In this document: positions 1 to 8,644 of the stretch, in pieces
How positions within the stretch are numbered: the stretch's first letter is position 1
How the letters are laid out: each line of letters begins with the position of its first letter
Assembly: GCA_017934545.1 (NCBI GenBank)
Contig: JAGBJI010000005.1
Span: 186,001 to 250,000 of the forward strand
Reading direction: 5' to 3'
Source: Bacteroidales bacterium
Lineage (GTDB): Bacteria; Bacteroidota; Bacteroidia; Bacteroidales; P3
DNA length: 64,000 bases
Made by a program: the position numbers and the translations under genes
The notes under the pieces: model-generated
Seen by the model: only the letters and a program-made list of their open reading frames with translations
Databases searched by the model: none
Told to the model about the DNA's origin: nothing

Positions 1-57
1 TGCATAAAACGACCTATATATAAGAGCAAAAGCGTCTATCAAAAAAAATTTTTTCAT
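1..57 (-). CDS. polA: DNA polymerase I, N-terminal fragment (runs off window start)
   Basis: The minus strand from position 57 opens with ATG and reads MKKFFLIDAFALIYRSFYA before leaving the window. This matches the well-known start of the 5'-3' exonuclease domain of DNA polymerase I (consensus like LLDAYALIYRSYYA, with the metal-binding Asp of this domain at residue 8). Only 19 residues are visible, so polymerase and proofreading domains cannot be assessed. A -7 promoter box lies about 18 bases upstream, which supports this ATG. The gene is divergent from glsA. Confidence 0.8.
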   Translation of the reverse strand, partial: MKKFFLIDAFALIYRSFYA

Positions 58-74
58 CTCTTGTTTATTTTTTG

Positions 75-82
75 CAAAGGTA
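75..82 (-). promoter_or_regulatory. -7 box (TACCTTTG) for polA
   Basis: The minus strand reads TACCTTTG, matching the Bacteroidota -7 consensus TAnnTTTG, 18 bases before the polA ATG. No convincing -33 element is seen. Confidence 0.5.
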
Positions 83-147
83 AACAATTTTCCGTTACTA
101 TTTTTCACTTGCAAACAGTGTAACTGCGTCTGACAATACTATATAAA

Positions 148-284
148 GGTTTTAAAACATTCTTTTGAGAAACTAAAAATAAAAAACATATGTTTTTGAA
201 ATGAAAAACATATGTTTTTTGATTAAAATTCATATGTTTTTTTGAAAAAATACATATGTTTTTTTAAAACGGATTCTGAAAAGG
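148..284. repeat. Phased palindrome array, CATATG type, copy A
   Basis: Four CATATG cores, each inside an A-run/T-run palindrome, start at 187, 209, 231 and 253, exactly 22 bp apart. They are flanked one period away by degenerate TTTTCWGAAAA-like units (about 163-174 and 272-283). Near-identical copies lie at 3378-3513 and 61733-61856. This copy sits between the divergent polA and glsA promoters, so it is not simply a terminator. Confidence 0.85.
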
Positions 285-384
285 GAAAAATCTTTGCGGT
301 AAAATAAAAATTCAGAACGTAGATTTATTAATCAAATTTTATATTCCCGTAGCTTTAAAATACGGGTATGTTGATATTTTGTTC

Positions 385-392
385 TATCTTTG
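385..392 (+). promoter_or_regulatory. -7 box (TATCTTTG) for glsA
   Basis: TATCTTTG matches the Bacteroidota -7 consensus and lies 24 bases before the ATG at 417. It overlaps the upstream TTG at 390, which argues that translation starts at 417. No clear -33 element is seen. Confidence 0.55.
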
Positions 393-416
393 CAACTGCG
401 TAACTCATATACAGAT

Positions 417-1331
417 ATGGACTATCAGAAAATAATACAAGACGTATACGAAAAAGTGCAGCCGTTTGCCAAAACGGGCAAGCAGGCTGACTATATACCG
501 GCATTGGCAAAGGTAAACCCAGACCAATCGGGCGTTTGCCTAAAGACATTGGACTTGCAGCAGTATTCAGTAGGCGAGAGCAAGGTAAGATTTTCCATCC
601 AAAGTATTTCAAAGGTGTTTTCGCTGGCGGTAGCTCTGTCTTGCGAGGGCAAAAACCTATGGCAAAGAATGGGCAAAGAACCTTCGGGCAATGCGTTCAA
701 TTCTTTGGTTCAGTTGGAATTGGAACACGGCATTCCGCGTAACCCTTTCATCAACGCAGGTGCAATAGTTGTGGCGGACGTTTTGCTTTCGCATCTTGCC
801 AACCCCGAAGAAGAGTTTATAGATTTTGTACGCAATATATCCGAAAGCGAAACGGTCAACTACAATTTCTCCGTTGCCCGTTCCGAACGCAGCAACGGAT
901 ATTTGAATGCAGCTATTGCCAATCTTTTAAAGTACCACGGCAATATAAAAAATGATATAGAACATGTGTTGCAGTTCTATTTTCTTATGTGCAGTATAGA
1001 GATGAATTGTACAGAACTGTCAAATGCCTTTCTGCGTTTTGCCGACCATAGAAAAGAATTCAACTATTGCAACGTCCATCTCACCTCTTCGCAGGTGAAA
1101 CGTATCAACGCAATAATGCAGACCTGCGGTTTTTACGATGAATCGGGCGAATTTTCATACCTTGTAGGTCTTCCGGGCAAGAGCGGAGTGGGAGGCGGCA
1201 TTTGTGCAATCTATCCCCAAAGGTATGCAGTCACGGTGTTTTCCCCGAGATTGAACGCCAAAGGCAACTCGGTGGTGGGTATGAAGTTTTTGGAACTGTT
1301 GACAACGGAAACAAAAGAGTCAATATTTTAA
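417..1331 (+). CDS. glsA: Glutaminase A
   Basis: This 304-aa protein belongs to the serine-dependent beta-lactamase-like glutaminase family, which hydrolyses L-glutamine to L-glutamate and ammonia in the cytoplasm. The catalytic SxxK motif is S63-I-S-K66 in the segment RFSIQSISKVFSL. The conserved YIPALA near residue 26, NPFINAGAI and the C-terminal GLPGKSGVGGGI segment are all present. Length fits the roughly 300-residue family. The ATG at 417 is preferred over an in-frame TTG at 390 because the -7 box overlaps that TTG. The M64-like peptidase gene follows after 19 bases, so the two may be cotranscribed. Confidence 0.93.
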   Translation: MDYQKIIQDVYEKVQPFAKTGKQADYIPALAKVNPDQSGVCLKTLDLQQYSVGESKVRFSIQSISKVFSLAVALSCEGKNLWQRMGKEPSGNAFNSLVQLELEHGIPRNPFINAGAIVVADVLLSHLANPEEEFIDFVRNISESETVNYNFSVARSERSNGYLNAAIANLLKYHGNIKNDIEHVLQFYFLMCSIEMNCTELSNAFLRFADHRKEFNYCNVHLTSSQVKRINAIMQTCGFYDESGEFSYLVGLPGKSGVGGGICAIYPQRYAVTVFSPRLNAKGNSVVGMKFLELLTTETKESIF

Positions 1332-1350
1332 TATTAAATATTTGTATGGT

Positions 1351-2649
1351 ATGAAAAAAATGACAATAAGACAATGTATTGCGGCGGCGATTATACTGAT
1401 TGTGCCGATGGTTTGTTCTGCACAGTGGGATAAATATTTTGAAAACAGAGGTCTTCGGATTGATTACACACATTCGGGACGTCAGGGCGTGGACTATTTC
1501 ACCATTGAGGCAATGAAAGAGATTCCGTTCTATTCCGCAAGCCGTACCAACTTGATTGACTTCACTGACAACGGGGCATATCTTATCAGTTTATACGACA
1601 AATCCACGGGAGAGTTGATTTTTTCCAAAGGAGTGTCGTCGCTGTTCAACGAATGGTTGTCTACCGAGCAGGCAAGCAAGATGTGCGGCAGTTTCGAAGA
1701 AGTCGCAATTGTGCCGTGTCCCAAAGCGGAAGTGGAAGTTGAGATAGCGTTTTCGGTAAGGGACAGTGCAAACCGTTTCAAAGAAGTTGTACGCTACGCA
1801 ATTGACAAAAGTGAGATACGCAGCGTTGAGGTGTTTACAAAAAAAGCCAATCCCATGCGGCCGAAACTGATAACGCTCAACCGAACCGACAGAGAGATAA
1901 ACCAAAGAGTGGATTTGGTGTTGATTCCCGTAGGTTACACGGTGCAGGACAAGGAAAAAATGATGCAGGATTTGAACGACATGGCTTCATATATGTTTTC
2001 CGAAGAGCCGTACAAGAGTTTGAGAGATTGTATTGAGATAACGGCGGTGGAAAGATATGCCTCGGAAAGCGGAATAGGCGGTTTGAAAGATTCAAAAATA
2101 AAAAACAGCGATTTGGGAGTTGAATACAATACATTTTCTTCGCCCCGCTATATAATGACACGCAATCTGTGGGATTTGTACGACGTTGTAGACCAAGTGC
2201 CTTGCGATGCCATGATTTTGGTTTGCAATTCCGACACATACGGCGGCGGAGGTATTTACAACTATTACGCCACCTGTTATATGGGAGCGAAGAGCAAAGA
2301 GGTTATAGTGCATGAGTTTTCCCATAGTTTTGCAGGTCTTGGCGACGAATACTCGGACAACGACTCCGATGCGGGACTTACTTCTCTCAAAGCCGAACCC
2401 TATGAAAACAATATAACCACCTTAATTGATTTTTCAAAGAAATGGGGTGATATGATGGACAAAGACACTCCCGTACCGACACCTGCCACCAAACAATATG
2501 AGAATAAAGTAGGGGTGTTTGAGGGAGCAAGTTATCAAAGCAAAGGTTTTTACCGTCCGTATCAACATTGTATGATGAGGGATTTGACACCGTTTTGTCC
2601 CGTTTGCACCAAATCCATAAAAGATATGGTAAACCTCTATTGCCGATAG
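1351..2649 (+). CDS. Secreted M64-family (IgA peptidase-like) zinc metallopeptidase
   Basis: This 432-aa protein starts with a classical signal peptide (basic N-terminus, hydrophobic segment, SAQ cleavage site near residue 25). The C-terminal half carries VIVHEFSHSFAGLGDEY: the HExxH zinc motif is H321-E322-x-x-H325, with an Asp seven residues later as in peptidase family M64, described from a Clostridium IgA protease. The N-terminal half resembles the beta-sandwich domain often preceding M64 domains. No T9SS tail is visible. The ATG at 1351 is chosen over an in-frame TTG at 1342. A strong terminator follows directly. The natural substrate is unknown; IgA cleavage is not implied. Confidence 0.85.
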   Translation: MKKMTIRQCIAAAIILIVPMVCSAQWDKYFENRGLRIDYTHSGRQGVDYFTIEAMKEIPFYSASRTNLIDFTDNGAYLISLYDKSTGELIFSKGVSSLFNEWLSTEQASKMCGSFEEVAIVPCPKAEVEVEIAFSVRDSANRFKEVVRYAIDKSEIRSVEVFTKKANPMRPKLITLNRTDREINQRVDLVLIPVGYTVQDKEKMMQDLNDMASYMFSEEPYKSLRDCIEITAVERYASESGIGGLKDSKIKNSDLGVEYNTFSSPRYIMTRNLWDLYDVVDQVPCDAMILVCNSDTYGGGGIYNYYATCYMGAKSKEVIVHEFSHSFAGLGDEYSDNDSDAGLTSLKAEPYENNITTLIDFSKKWGDMMDKDTPVPTPATKQYENKVGVFEGASYQSKGFYRPYQHCMMRDLTPFCPVCTKSIKDMVNLYCR

Positions 2650-2693
2650 CAGCATAGCCGACTGTGAACACACAGCCGGCTATGCTGTTTTAT
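2650..2693 (+). terminator. Rho-independent terminator after the M64 gene
   Basis: Immediately after the TAG stop, CAGCATAGCCGACTGTG (2650-2666) pairs with CACAGCCGGCTATGCTG (2671-2687) across an AACA loop with one mismatch, followed by TTTTAT. Confidence 0.85.
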
Positions 2694-2727
2694 GTTGCAA
2701 AAAGTATAAAATATAAACTATGAAGGG

Positions 2728-3270
2728 TTAAATTCGGTAACCTTCGTAGTAATACGACTGTTCTATACCTTTGAATATTATTTCCCTGTTGTTGTAATCC
2801 GAAGTTAGATTTTCTTTCAGCAGCAGACGTATCTCCAAACTGTTGACAGGCGAGCGTTCCATAGCCATAAGATACAAATCTTTGTCAACATTCTGCCAAT
2901 TGACAACCTTTTGAAGATGTTTTTTCAACATCATATCCAGCCATATACGCATACTTCTGCCGTTGCCCTCCATAAACGGATGGGTGATATTCATCTCAAT
3001 GTATTTGTCTACGATTTGCTCAAAATTGTCTTCGGGCATTTTTTCAACGGCTTCCAACACGGGAACTATATACAGTGAATTGGCGAAGCGGAATCCGCCT
3101 TTTGATATATTTACTTTGCGGATTTGCCCTGCAAAATCGAAAAGTCCGCCGAACAAATACCGGTGTATGTCCTGCAAACCTTTGATGGTTCCGACTTCTA
3201 TCTTATCTATATCACCCGAAACGAACAATTGCTTGGCATTTTCCAAACTTTTACCGTCAATATCTTTCAT
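2728..3270 (-). CDS. Fic-family AMP transferase with C-terminal inhibitory motif (class III-like)
   Basis: This 180-aa single-domain Fic protein has the active-site loop [12 protein letters not shown] (H97 to R105), fitting HPFx[D/E]GNGxxxR. Fic enzymes usually transfer AMP from ATP to Ser, Thr or Tyr of target proteins. The last helix reads SYYYEG (S172, E176, G177), matching the inhibitory motif [S/T]xxxE[G/N] that in class III Fic proteins such as Neisseria NmFic blocks ATP binding. Autoinhibition would therefore be built in, and no separate antitoxin gene is needed or seen. The gene stands alone with its own -7 box. The target is unknown. Confidence 0.9.
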   Translation of the reverse strand: MKDIDGKSLENAKQLFVSGDIDKIEVGTIKGLQDIHRYLFGGLFDFAGQIRKVNISKGGFRFANSLYIVPVLEAVEKMPEDNFEQIVDKYIEMNITHPFMEGNGRSMRIWLDMMLKKHLQKVVNWQNVDKDLYLMAMERSPVNSLEIRLLLKENLTSDYNNREIIFKGIEQSYYYEGYRI

Positions 3271-3295
3271 AATTTTTGCAGTCCGATTGTTTTTG

Positions 3296-3303
3296 CAAAG
3301 TTA
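3296..3303 (-). promoter_or_regulatory. -7 box (TAACTTTG) for the fic gene
   Basis: The minus strand reads TAACTTTG 25 bases before the fic ATG, matching TAnnTTTG. Confidence 0.5.
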
Positions 3304-3377
3304 CAAATTCTTTCCGTACAATGTGTTTTATCCGCCTGATTTGTTGCCAACCGTCAAAAAAACGCTTTAATTGCAGG

Positions 3378-3513
3378 TTTTAAAACTTTCTTTTCAGAAA
3401 CTAAAAATAAAAAACATATGTATTTAAAGAAAAAAACATATGTTTTTTGATTAAAATTCATATGTTTTTTTGAAAAAATACATATGTTTTTTTAAAATGG
3501 ATTCTGAAAAGAG
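3378..3513. repeat. Phased palindrome array, CATATG type, copy B
   Basis: CATATG cores start at 3415, 3437, 3459 and 3481, exactly 22 bp apart. A TTTTCAGAAA unit precedes them (3391-3400) and ATTCTGAAAAG follows (3500-3510). It is nearly identical to copy A across the whole block. It lies between the 3' end of apbE and the fic promoter. Confidence 0.85.
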
Positions 3514-3522
3514 GGTTTTATG

Positions 3523-4557
3523 TTATTGTTTTGATGAGGTGTTTTGGGTGTATTTTTTAAAATTGCCGCTTTGCCATGTCTGCATATTGCCCTTGCTGTC
3601 GGAATAAATCATAAAAGCAGCGTATTCTTTGTGTTGTTGCAAAAATTGACGGCTCTTTTCCAATCCCATAACCATGAATGCAGTTGCAAGAGCGTCCGCC
3701 GTAGTTGCATTATTGGCTATAACCGACGCCGAAAGCAGCGAATGGGTCACGGGACGGCCTGTTTTGGGGTCTATGGTGTGGGAATATTTTACGCCGTTTT
3801 CTACATAAAATTTTCTGTAATTGCCGCTTGTAACCACGGATTCATTTTCCAAATAAATATTAACTATTGATGCGTCGTTGAAAGAAGCATCAAGTTTTTC
3901 AGGGTTTTGTATGCCGACGCTCCATTTGCCTGCGGCGGGTTTTTTGTTGCCGCACATCACCTCTCCGCCTACATCTACAATAAATGAATGTATGTTTTGC
4001 GAATGCAGATACTGTGCTATATTGTCCGAAGTGTAACCCTGTGCTATTGCGTTGAAGTCAAGTTTGGTTCTGTTGTCGTTCTTTATCAATCGGTTGCCTT
4101 CCCGCTTTACTGTTTTGTACCCCGTGAACGACAAAAGCGAATCTATCTGGTTTGCGGACAGTTTTTCCCTGTTTTTTTCCGCAAATCCGTGTTTGCGTAC
4201 CAACTCTCCTACGGTTATGTCAAACGCTCCGTCGGTCAGGGACGAAAAGTATTGGGCGGCATCGAAGTTTTCAATAAATGCGGAGTCCAACTCAACGTCT
4301 TCGTTGCGGTTTACACGGCTCAAAACCGAGTTTTCATTCCACAAAGACAGCGAATTGTCAATCTGTGATAAGATTTTGTCAATGCCTTGGCGTATTCCCG
4401 TCGAGTCATGTGCATAGACAACAATGTGAAAATAGGTTCCCTGTGTCATTCCGTCAAAAGTAAAACGTTTTTCTTGGTTTTTACCGCAGCCTGTCATACA
4501 TACGGCGATGATAACTGTAGACAGTAATAAAGCGGCTTGTAAAAATATCTTTTTCAT
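3523..4557 (-). CDS. apbE: FAD:protein FMN transferase (ApbE family lipoprotein)
   Basis: This 344-aa protein begins MKKIFLQAAL and has a lipobox ending MTGC (Cys24), so it should be a lipoprotein facing the periplasm. The ApbE fold is shown by GMTQGTYFHI, DFNAIAQGYTSDNIA, a VDVGGEVMCGNKK segment, the SHTIDPKTGRPV segment and TTADALATAFMVMG near the end, where an acidic residue binds Mg2+. The family links FMN covalently to Thr of proteins such as NqrB, NqrC and RnfG. The ATG at 4557 is chosen because the -7 box lies between it and the in-frame codon at 4590. Its flavoprotein clients are not in the window. Confidence 0.92.
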   Translation of the reverse strand: MKKIFLQAALLLSTVIIAVCMTGCGKNQEKRFTFDGMTQGTYFHIVVYAHDSTGIRQGIDKILSQIDNSLSLWNENSVLSRVNRNEDVELDSAFIENFDAAQYFSSLTDGAFDITVGELVRKHGFAEKNREKLSANQIDSLLSFTGYKTVKREGNRLIKNDNRTKLDFNAIAQGYTSDNIAQYLHSQNIHSFIVDVGGEVMCGNKKPAAGKWSVGIQNPEKLDASFNDASIVNIYLENESVVTSGNYRKFYVENGVKYSHTIDPKTGRPVTHSLLSASVIANNATTADALATAFMVMGLEKSRQFLQQHKEYAAFMIYSDSKGNMQTWQSGNFKKYTQNTSSKQ

Positions 4558-4577
4558 TGCTTGTTTTGTATTTTTTG

Positions 4578-4585
4578 CAAAGTTA
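4578..4585 (-). promoter_or_regulatory. -7 box (TAACTTTG) for apbE
   Basis: The minus strand reads TAACTTTG 20 bases before the ATG at 4557. It fixes the start downstream of the alternative in-frame codon. Confidence 0.55.
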
Positions 4586-4815
4586 TGCAAATTTTGTGGA
4601 AAACAGTATGTTAATGATTTTTACTGAATCTGCCGCAGTATAAATGTTGAAAACTTTTTCAAGGTGTGTTTTTGATGCCGTATTTCGTGTAAATAGTTAA
4701 ATATCAGGTATAAATATTTTTATGAAAAGTGTAACCTTTGGGTATAGAACTGCGTATTATATGGTACAAATTGGAAAAAAAAGTAAAAAATAGATAAAGT
4801 TTTGGCTTTTTTTGG

Positions 4816-4823
4816 TAAATTTG
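4816..4823 (+). promoter_or_regulatory. -7 box (TAAATTTG) for the dcw cluster
   Basis: TAAATTTG lies 36 bases before the mraZ ATG and is the best promoter candidate for the cluster. The AT-rich gap 4586-4815 shows no gene and no palindrome array. Confidence 0.5.
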
Positions 4824-4859
4824 CAACAATTTTAAAAAGTTGTCAGACAAGCAAAAAAG

Positions 4860-5321
4860 ATGTCGTTACTGGTAGGTGTGGAATATTGCAAGGCGGATGC
4901 ACAGGGCAGATTTAAAATGCCTGCAGCTATAAGGAAACAATTGGATATTGCTTCCGACAACCGCTTTTTTATCCGCAAAAGTATCTACAACGAATGTCTT
5001 GAAATCTTTACCTACGATGCTTTTCAGCAGGAAATAGCTTTTTTGAAAAGCCATCTGAACCTTTACGACCCGCAGGCAAAAAAACTTTACCGCAGATTCA
5101 TAGAGGGAAATATGATAGAGATGGATTCGTTTGACCGTTTGTTGGTTTCGGATGCGTTCCGCTCGTGGATAAAACTGTCAAAAGACATTGTCATTGTCGG
5201 TTCGGGCAATTTTATTGAGTTGTGGAATGCCGATACATACAAGAGTGTAAACAACGACAACTTCGATTATCAATCTGTTGCAAAGCAATTACTGTCAAAA
5301 GCCGATGTCCAACCACTTTAA
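4860..5321 (+). CDS. mraZ: Transcriptional regulator MraZ
   Basis: This 153-aa MraZ has two AbrB-like (SpoVT/AbrB) half-domains, with the DxxGRFKMPA segment near residue 14 and a second DSFDRLLVSDAF near residue 89. It is the usual first gene of the dcw cluster. In studied bacteria it forms a ring that binds direct repeats upstream of its own gene; no obvious TGGGA-type repeats are visible here. Its 3' end overlaps rsmH by 17 bases, which supports cotranscription. Confidence 0.93.
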   Translation: MSLLVGVEYCKADAQGRFKMPAAIRKQLDIASDNRFFIRKSIYNECLEIFTYDAFQQEIAFLKSHLNLYDPQAKKLYRRFIEGNMIEMDSFDRLLVSDAFRSWIKLSKDIVIVGSGNFIELWNADTYKSVNNDNFDYQSVAKQLLSKADVQPL

Positions 5322-6225
5322 CCCGACATATCATATCCCTGTATTGCTTGACGAGTGCATTGAAGGATTGAATATCAATCCCGACGGTGTGTATGCCGAC
5401 CTTACATTCGGCGGAGGGTCGCATTCGGCAGCAATATTAAACAAATTATCGGACAAAGGACGGTTGTTTGCTTTTGACAAAGACAAAGATGCTTTGAACA
5501 ATGCCATTGACGATGAGCGGTTTTGTCTTATCAATGACGACTATGCCAACATCACAAAGCAGTTAAGACTTTACCGCGTCATGCAATTGGACGGGGTTTT
5601 GGCGGATTTGGGCATATCGTCGCACCAAATTGATACATCGCAAAGGGGATTTTCTTTCCGTACGGACGCACCGCTGGATTTAAGAATGGATACTTCCGGT
5701 TCGTTTACCGCAGCCGATGTCGTTAATTCTTACGAAGAACAGGATTTAGCCGAGATGTTTTTCAATTATGCACAGATATCAAATGCACGGAAATTGGCAA
5801 AAACTCTTTGCCGACACAGAGAACAACAGCCAATTGTGACAACGGGCGACTTGTGCGGCATAATACGGCAGTTAACGGCGAAAAACACGGAGAATAAATA
5901 CTTTGCAAAAGTATTCCAAGCCTTAAGAATAGAAGTTAACCATGAATTGGATTCGTTGAATGCAATGTTGGAACAAATACCTTTGCTTTTGGCACCCAAA
6001 GGGCGTTTGGTTGTCATCTCTTATCACTCGCTTGAAGACAAGGCAGTGAAGAATCTTATCCGCAGCGGCAATGTCAAAGGAGAGTTGGAGAAGGATTTTT
6101 ACGGCAATGTCAACACTCCTTTTGATATTATAACCAAAAACCCCATTGTTCCCACAACGCAAGAACAGACAGCGAACCCCCGCAGCAGAAGTGCGAAATT
6201 GCGTATAGCGGAAAAAAGACAGTAA
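5305..6225 (+). CDS. rsmH: 16S rRNA m4C1402 methyltransferase
   Basis: RsmH (MraW) N4-methylates C1402 of 16S rRNA using SAM. The protein (306 aa from ATG 5305) has YHIPVLLDECIEGL at the N-terminus, the SAM-binding motif LTFGGGSHSAAIL, the DLGISSHQID motif, and RLVVISYHSLEDKAVK near the C-terminus, all typical. The start is chosen at MSNHFNPTYHIPVLL. An upstream in-frame TTG at 5278 would make a longer overlap with mraZ and is less likely. Confidence 0.95.
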   Translation: MSNHFNPTYHIPVLLDECIEGLNINPDGVYADLTFGGGSHSAAILNKLSDKGRLFAFDKDKDALNNAIDDERFCLINDDYANITKQLRLYRVMQLDGVLADLGISSHQIDTSQRGFSFRTDAPLDLRMDTSGSFTAADVVNSYEEQDLAEMFFNYAQISNARKLAKTLCRHREQQPIVTTGDLCGIIRQLTAKNTENKYFAKVFQALRIEVNHELDSLNAMLEQIPLLLAPKGRLVVISYHSLEDKAVKNLIRSGNVKGELEKDFYGNVNTPFDIITKNPIVPTTQEQTANPRSRSAKLRIAEKRQ

Positions 6226-6229
6226 AGAA

Positions 6230-6535
6230 ATGAATGTATTCAAAAAAATATTAAACGGGACCTTTCTTCAGAGAATAACGGGCAAAAACCTGTTGTTTAT
6301 CGGGCTTATTGTGTTGTTGTTCGTAATATATATAGGTGCAAGGTACAACTGTTATTCCATGGTTATGCAGATAAACAGATTGGACAGGGAAATACGGGAA
6401 TTGAAATCACATTCTTTTGCCGTTAAAACTATATATCAAAACACTGTTTCAATGAATCAAATCAGCCACAGGTTGACCGATAAGGGAATACAACCGAGCA
6501 AAGAACCTGTAAAAGATATAATAATCATCAAATAA
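6230..6535 (+). CDS. ftsL: FtsL-like division protein
   Basis: This small 101-aa bitopic protein has one membrane segment (about residues 21-40, KNLLFIGLIVLLFVIYIGA) followed by a short coiled-coil-like stretch (MVMQINRLDREIRELKS). Position between rsmH and ftsI, size and topology match the Bacteroidota FtsL family, a subunit of the FtsQLB complex that activates FtsWI. Sequence conservation is low in this family, so the call rests mainly on context and topology. Four bases separate it from rsmH and six from ftsI. Confidence 0.82.
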   Translation: MNVFKKILNGTFLQRITGKNLLFIGLIVLLFVIYIGARYNCYSMVMQINRLDREIRELKSHSFAVKTIYQNTVSMNQISHRLTDKGIQPSKEPVKDIIIIK

Positions 6536-6541
6536 CACACA

Positions 6542-8641
6542 ATGACGGGCTTTGATAAAAATATTAAACTTTATGTTTCTTTAATCTTTTGGCTTTTTGT
6601 CATAGGTTTTGTCGTTGTTTTGATACATGCAGTGTTGCTTGAAACAAGTCAAAAGGAAATATTCGGCCCTATACAGCAGGAAAGATTGATTCAAAACCGT
6701 CCTTTTGAAGCTCAACGCGGCAATATTTACAGTTATGACAACACAACGGGGGAATTATTACTGTTGGCAAGCGATGAAATACGGTACGACGTATACCTTG
6801 ATTTAGGAATAGGGCGTGTCAGTGCTTTAGGACAAAAACCCGAAAAAAAAGATTGGATAATCAAAGACAGTTTATGGAAAAAAGATTTGAATAAGTTCTG
6901 CGTCTTTTTGGCTGATAACTACAAGACAAAGTCTTCTTCGCAGTGGAAAAATTATCTTCTTAAGCAACGCAAACAGCAAAACAGATACACACTGTTGTTA
7001 AACATGATTACAAAACAGGAATTGGACTCTTTGAAACAGATAAAGATGATTAGACATGCGGTTATTCCTGTTCAGAAATACAAAAGAGTGTACCCTTACC
7101 AAGATATGGCAAGACGTACTATCGGTATAGAGGTAAAAGACGACAAAGGGATTATATCTTTCAACGGAATAGACGGAGCATACGGCAAAGTATTGAAAGG
7201 AAGTAAGGGCATGCGTATGGAAAGAAAGATTGGTCCTAATCTTTGGATTCCGCTTGAAGACAGCATAGACATAAAACCCGAGAGCGGAAAAGACATAATA
7301 ACTACTTTGGATATACCTTTACAGGAATTGGCGGAGTCTGCGTTGAAGAAATGTCTTGACAGCAACGATGCAAAAAGCGGTACGGTTATATTGATGGAAA
7401 CAAAAACGGGTTACATAAAGGCGTTGGCATCGTTTACAAGAGTGGGTGAAGATGAGTATTACGAAGACAGGAACATTGCAGTCGGCTCTTCGTACGAGCC
7501 GGGAAGTACTTTTAAGACCGTAACAGCGATGTTGCTTTTGGATAAAGGCATGTGCGATACGTCGGAAACAGTTCCTACGGGAATGAAAACTTTTCCGGGA
7601 GCAACCAAACCTATTTATGATGTGAATAAAAAAGGTCCAGATAAAGAAGTTTCGCTTGCAAGGGCGATAGAAATATCTTCCAATGTGGGAATAAGTGCAT
7701 TGGTTTACAATTATTACGGAAGTAATTCTAATACAAGGCAGCAATTTGCAAAGGATTTGCAGAAATATTTTTATTACAACAAATTAAACTGCGACATAGA
7801 CATACATGAACCAATGCCGAAGATAGGAACGGGAAAATATACGGACGATTTGTTGAGAATGTCTTTCGGATATGTTACGATGATGACGCCGTTGCAACTT
7901 CTTACTTTCTACAACGGTATAGCCAACGGCGGCAAAGTGATGAAGCCGATGTTCGTCAGAAGCGTGATGAAAGACGGAAAAATTATAGAGAATTACGACC
8001 CTGTTGTAATCAATCAGCAGATGTGCAAGCCCGAAACGTTGAAAAAAATTCAGGCAATGTTGAGAGGAGTTGTCTTGCACGGCACAGGACGGAGATTAAG
8101 AAGTGCTTCATACGGCATAGCAGGTAAAAGCGGAACGGCGGAAGTAAATTATACGGACACCAATATAAAGAGTAAATATCGTATGCACAGAGCTTCGTTT
8201 GCAGGATACTTCCCTGCGGACAATCCGATGTACTCTTGCATAGTGGTTATTTCCGAACCGCAGAAAGCATTGACACACGGCGGTGATTTGGCTGCACCTG
8301 TTTTCAGGGAATTAAGCGACAGGGTGATGGGCGTTAATGCAAGAAACACAAACGTTACTGCGTCTGCGGGCCAGAAAACGGATAACAACACGCAGAAACA
8401 TGCTTCTTCAACGCAAATGAAAACATTTACTGACCAAACACATGTAAAAGACTCGGTACTGAAAGCAGGTGTCGTACCCGATGTAAGAGGATGGAATGTT
8501 GCACAGGCAGTATATTGTCTTGAGAAATTAGGATACAAAGTAACGTTTACAGGTTACGGCAATGTGGTTTCACAGAGCATTGCCCCGAAAACAAAAATCA
8601 CGGAAAACAAACATATAACCCTTACATTGAAAAATAAATGA
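6542..8641 (+). CDS. ftsI: Division-specific class B penicillin-binding protein FtsI (PBP3) with PASTA domain
   Basis: This 699-aa septal peptidoglycan transpeptidase has an N-terminal membrane anchor (about 10-32), a dimerisation domain starting at RPFEAQRGNIYS (53-64), then the transpeptidase domain. Catalytic motifs are S322-TFK, S379-SN and K529-SGT. A single PASTA domain occupies about 643-699 (VVPDVRGWNVAQAVYCLEKL), as in many Bacteroidota FtsI proteins. A low-complexity linker of about 40 residues (600-640) joins the two. It works with FtsW, encoded downstream. The gap to murE is three bases. Confidence 0.95.
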   Translation: MTGFDKNIKLYVSLIFWLFVIGFVVVLIHAVLLETSQKEIFGPIQQERLIQNRPFEAQRGNIYSYDNTTGELLLLASDEIRYDVYLDLGIGRVSALGQKPEKKDWIIKDSLWKKDLNKFCVFLADNYKTKSSSQWKNYLLKQRKQQNRYTLLLNMITKQELDSLKQIKMIRHAVIPVQKYKRVYPYQDMARRTIGIEVKDDKGIISFNGIDGAYGKVLKGSKGMRMERKIGPNLWIPLEDSIDIKPESGKDIITTLDIPLQELAESALKKCLDSNDAKSGTVILMETKTGYIKALASFTRVGEDEYYEDRNIAVGSSYEPGSTFKTVTAMLLLDKGMCDTSETVPTGMKTFPGATKPIYDVNKKGPDKEVSLARAIEISSNVGISALVYNYYGSNSNTRQQFAKDLQKYFYYNKLNCDIDIHEPMPKIGTGKYTDDLLRMSFGYVTMMTPLQLLTFYNGIANGGKVMKPMFVRSVMKDGKIIENYDPVVINQQMCKPETLKKIQAMLRGVVLHGTGRRLRSASYGIAGKSGTAEVNYTDTNIKSKYRMHRASFAGYFPADNPMYSCIVVISEPQKALTHGGDLAAPVFRELSDRVMGVNARNTNVTASAGQKTDNNTQKHASSTQMKTFTDQTHVKDSVLKAGVVPDVRGWNVAQAVYCLEKLGYKVTFTGYGNVVSQSIAPKTKITENKHITLTLKNK

Positions 8642-8644
8642 GAA

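Noticed and set aside
148-284. CRISPR-like array at the phased CATATG repeats
   Set aside because: The period is only 22 bp, there are no distinct spacers, the repeats are AT palindromes and no cas gene is in the window.
390-416. N-terminal extension of glutaminase from TTG 390
   Set aside because: The -7 promoter box overlaps this codon, so the transcript should start downstream of it.
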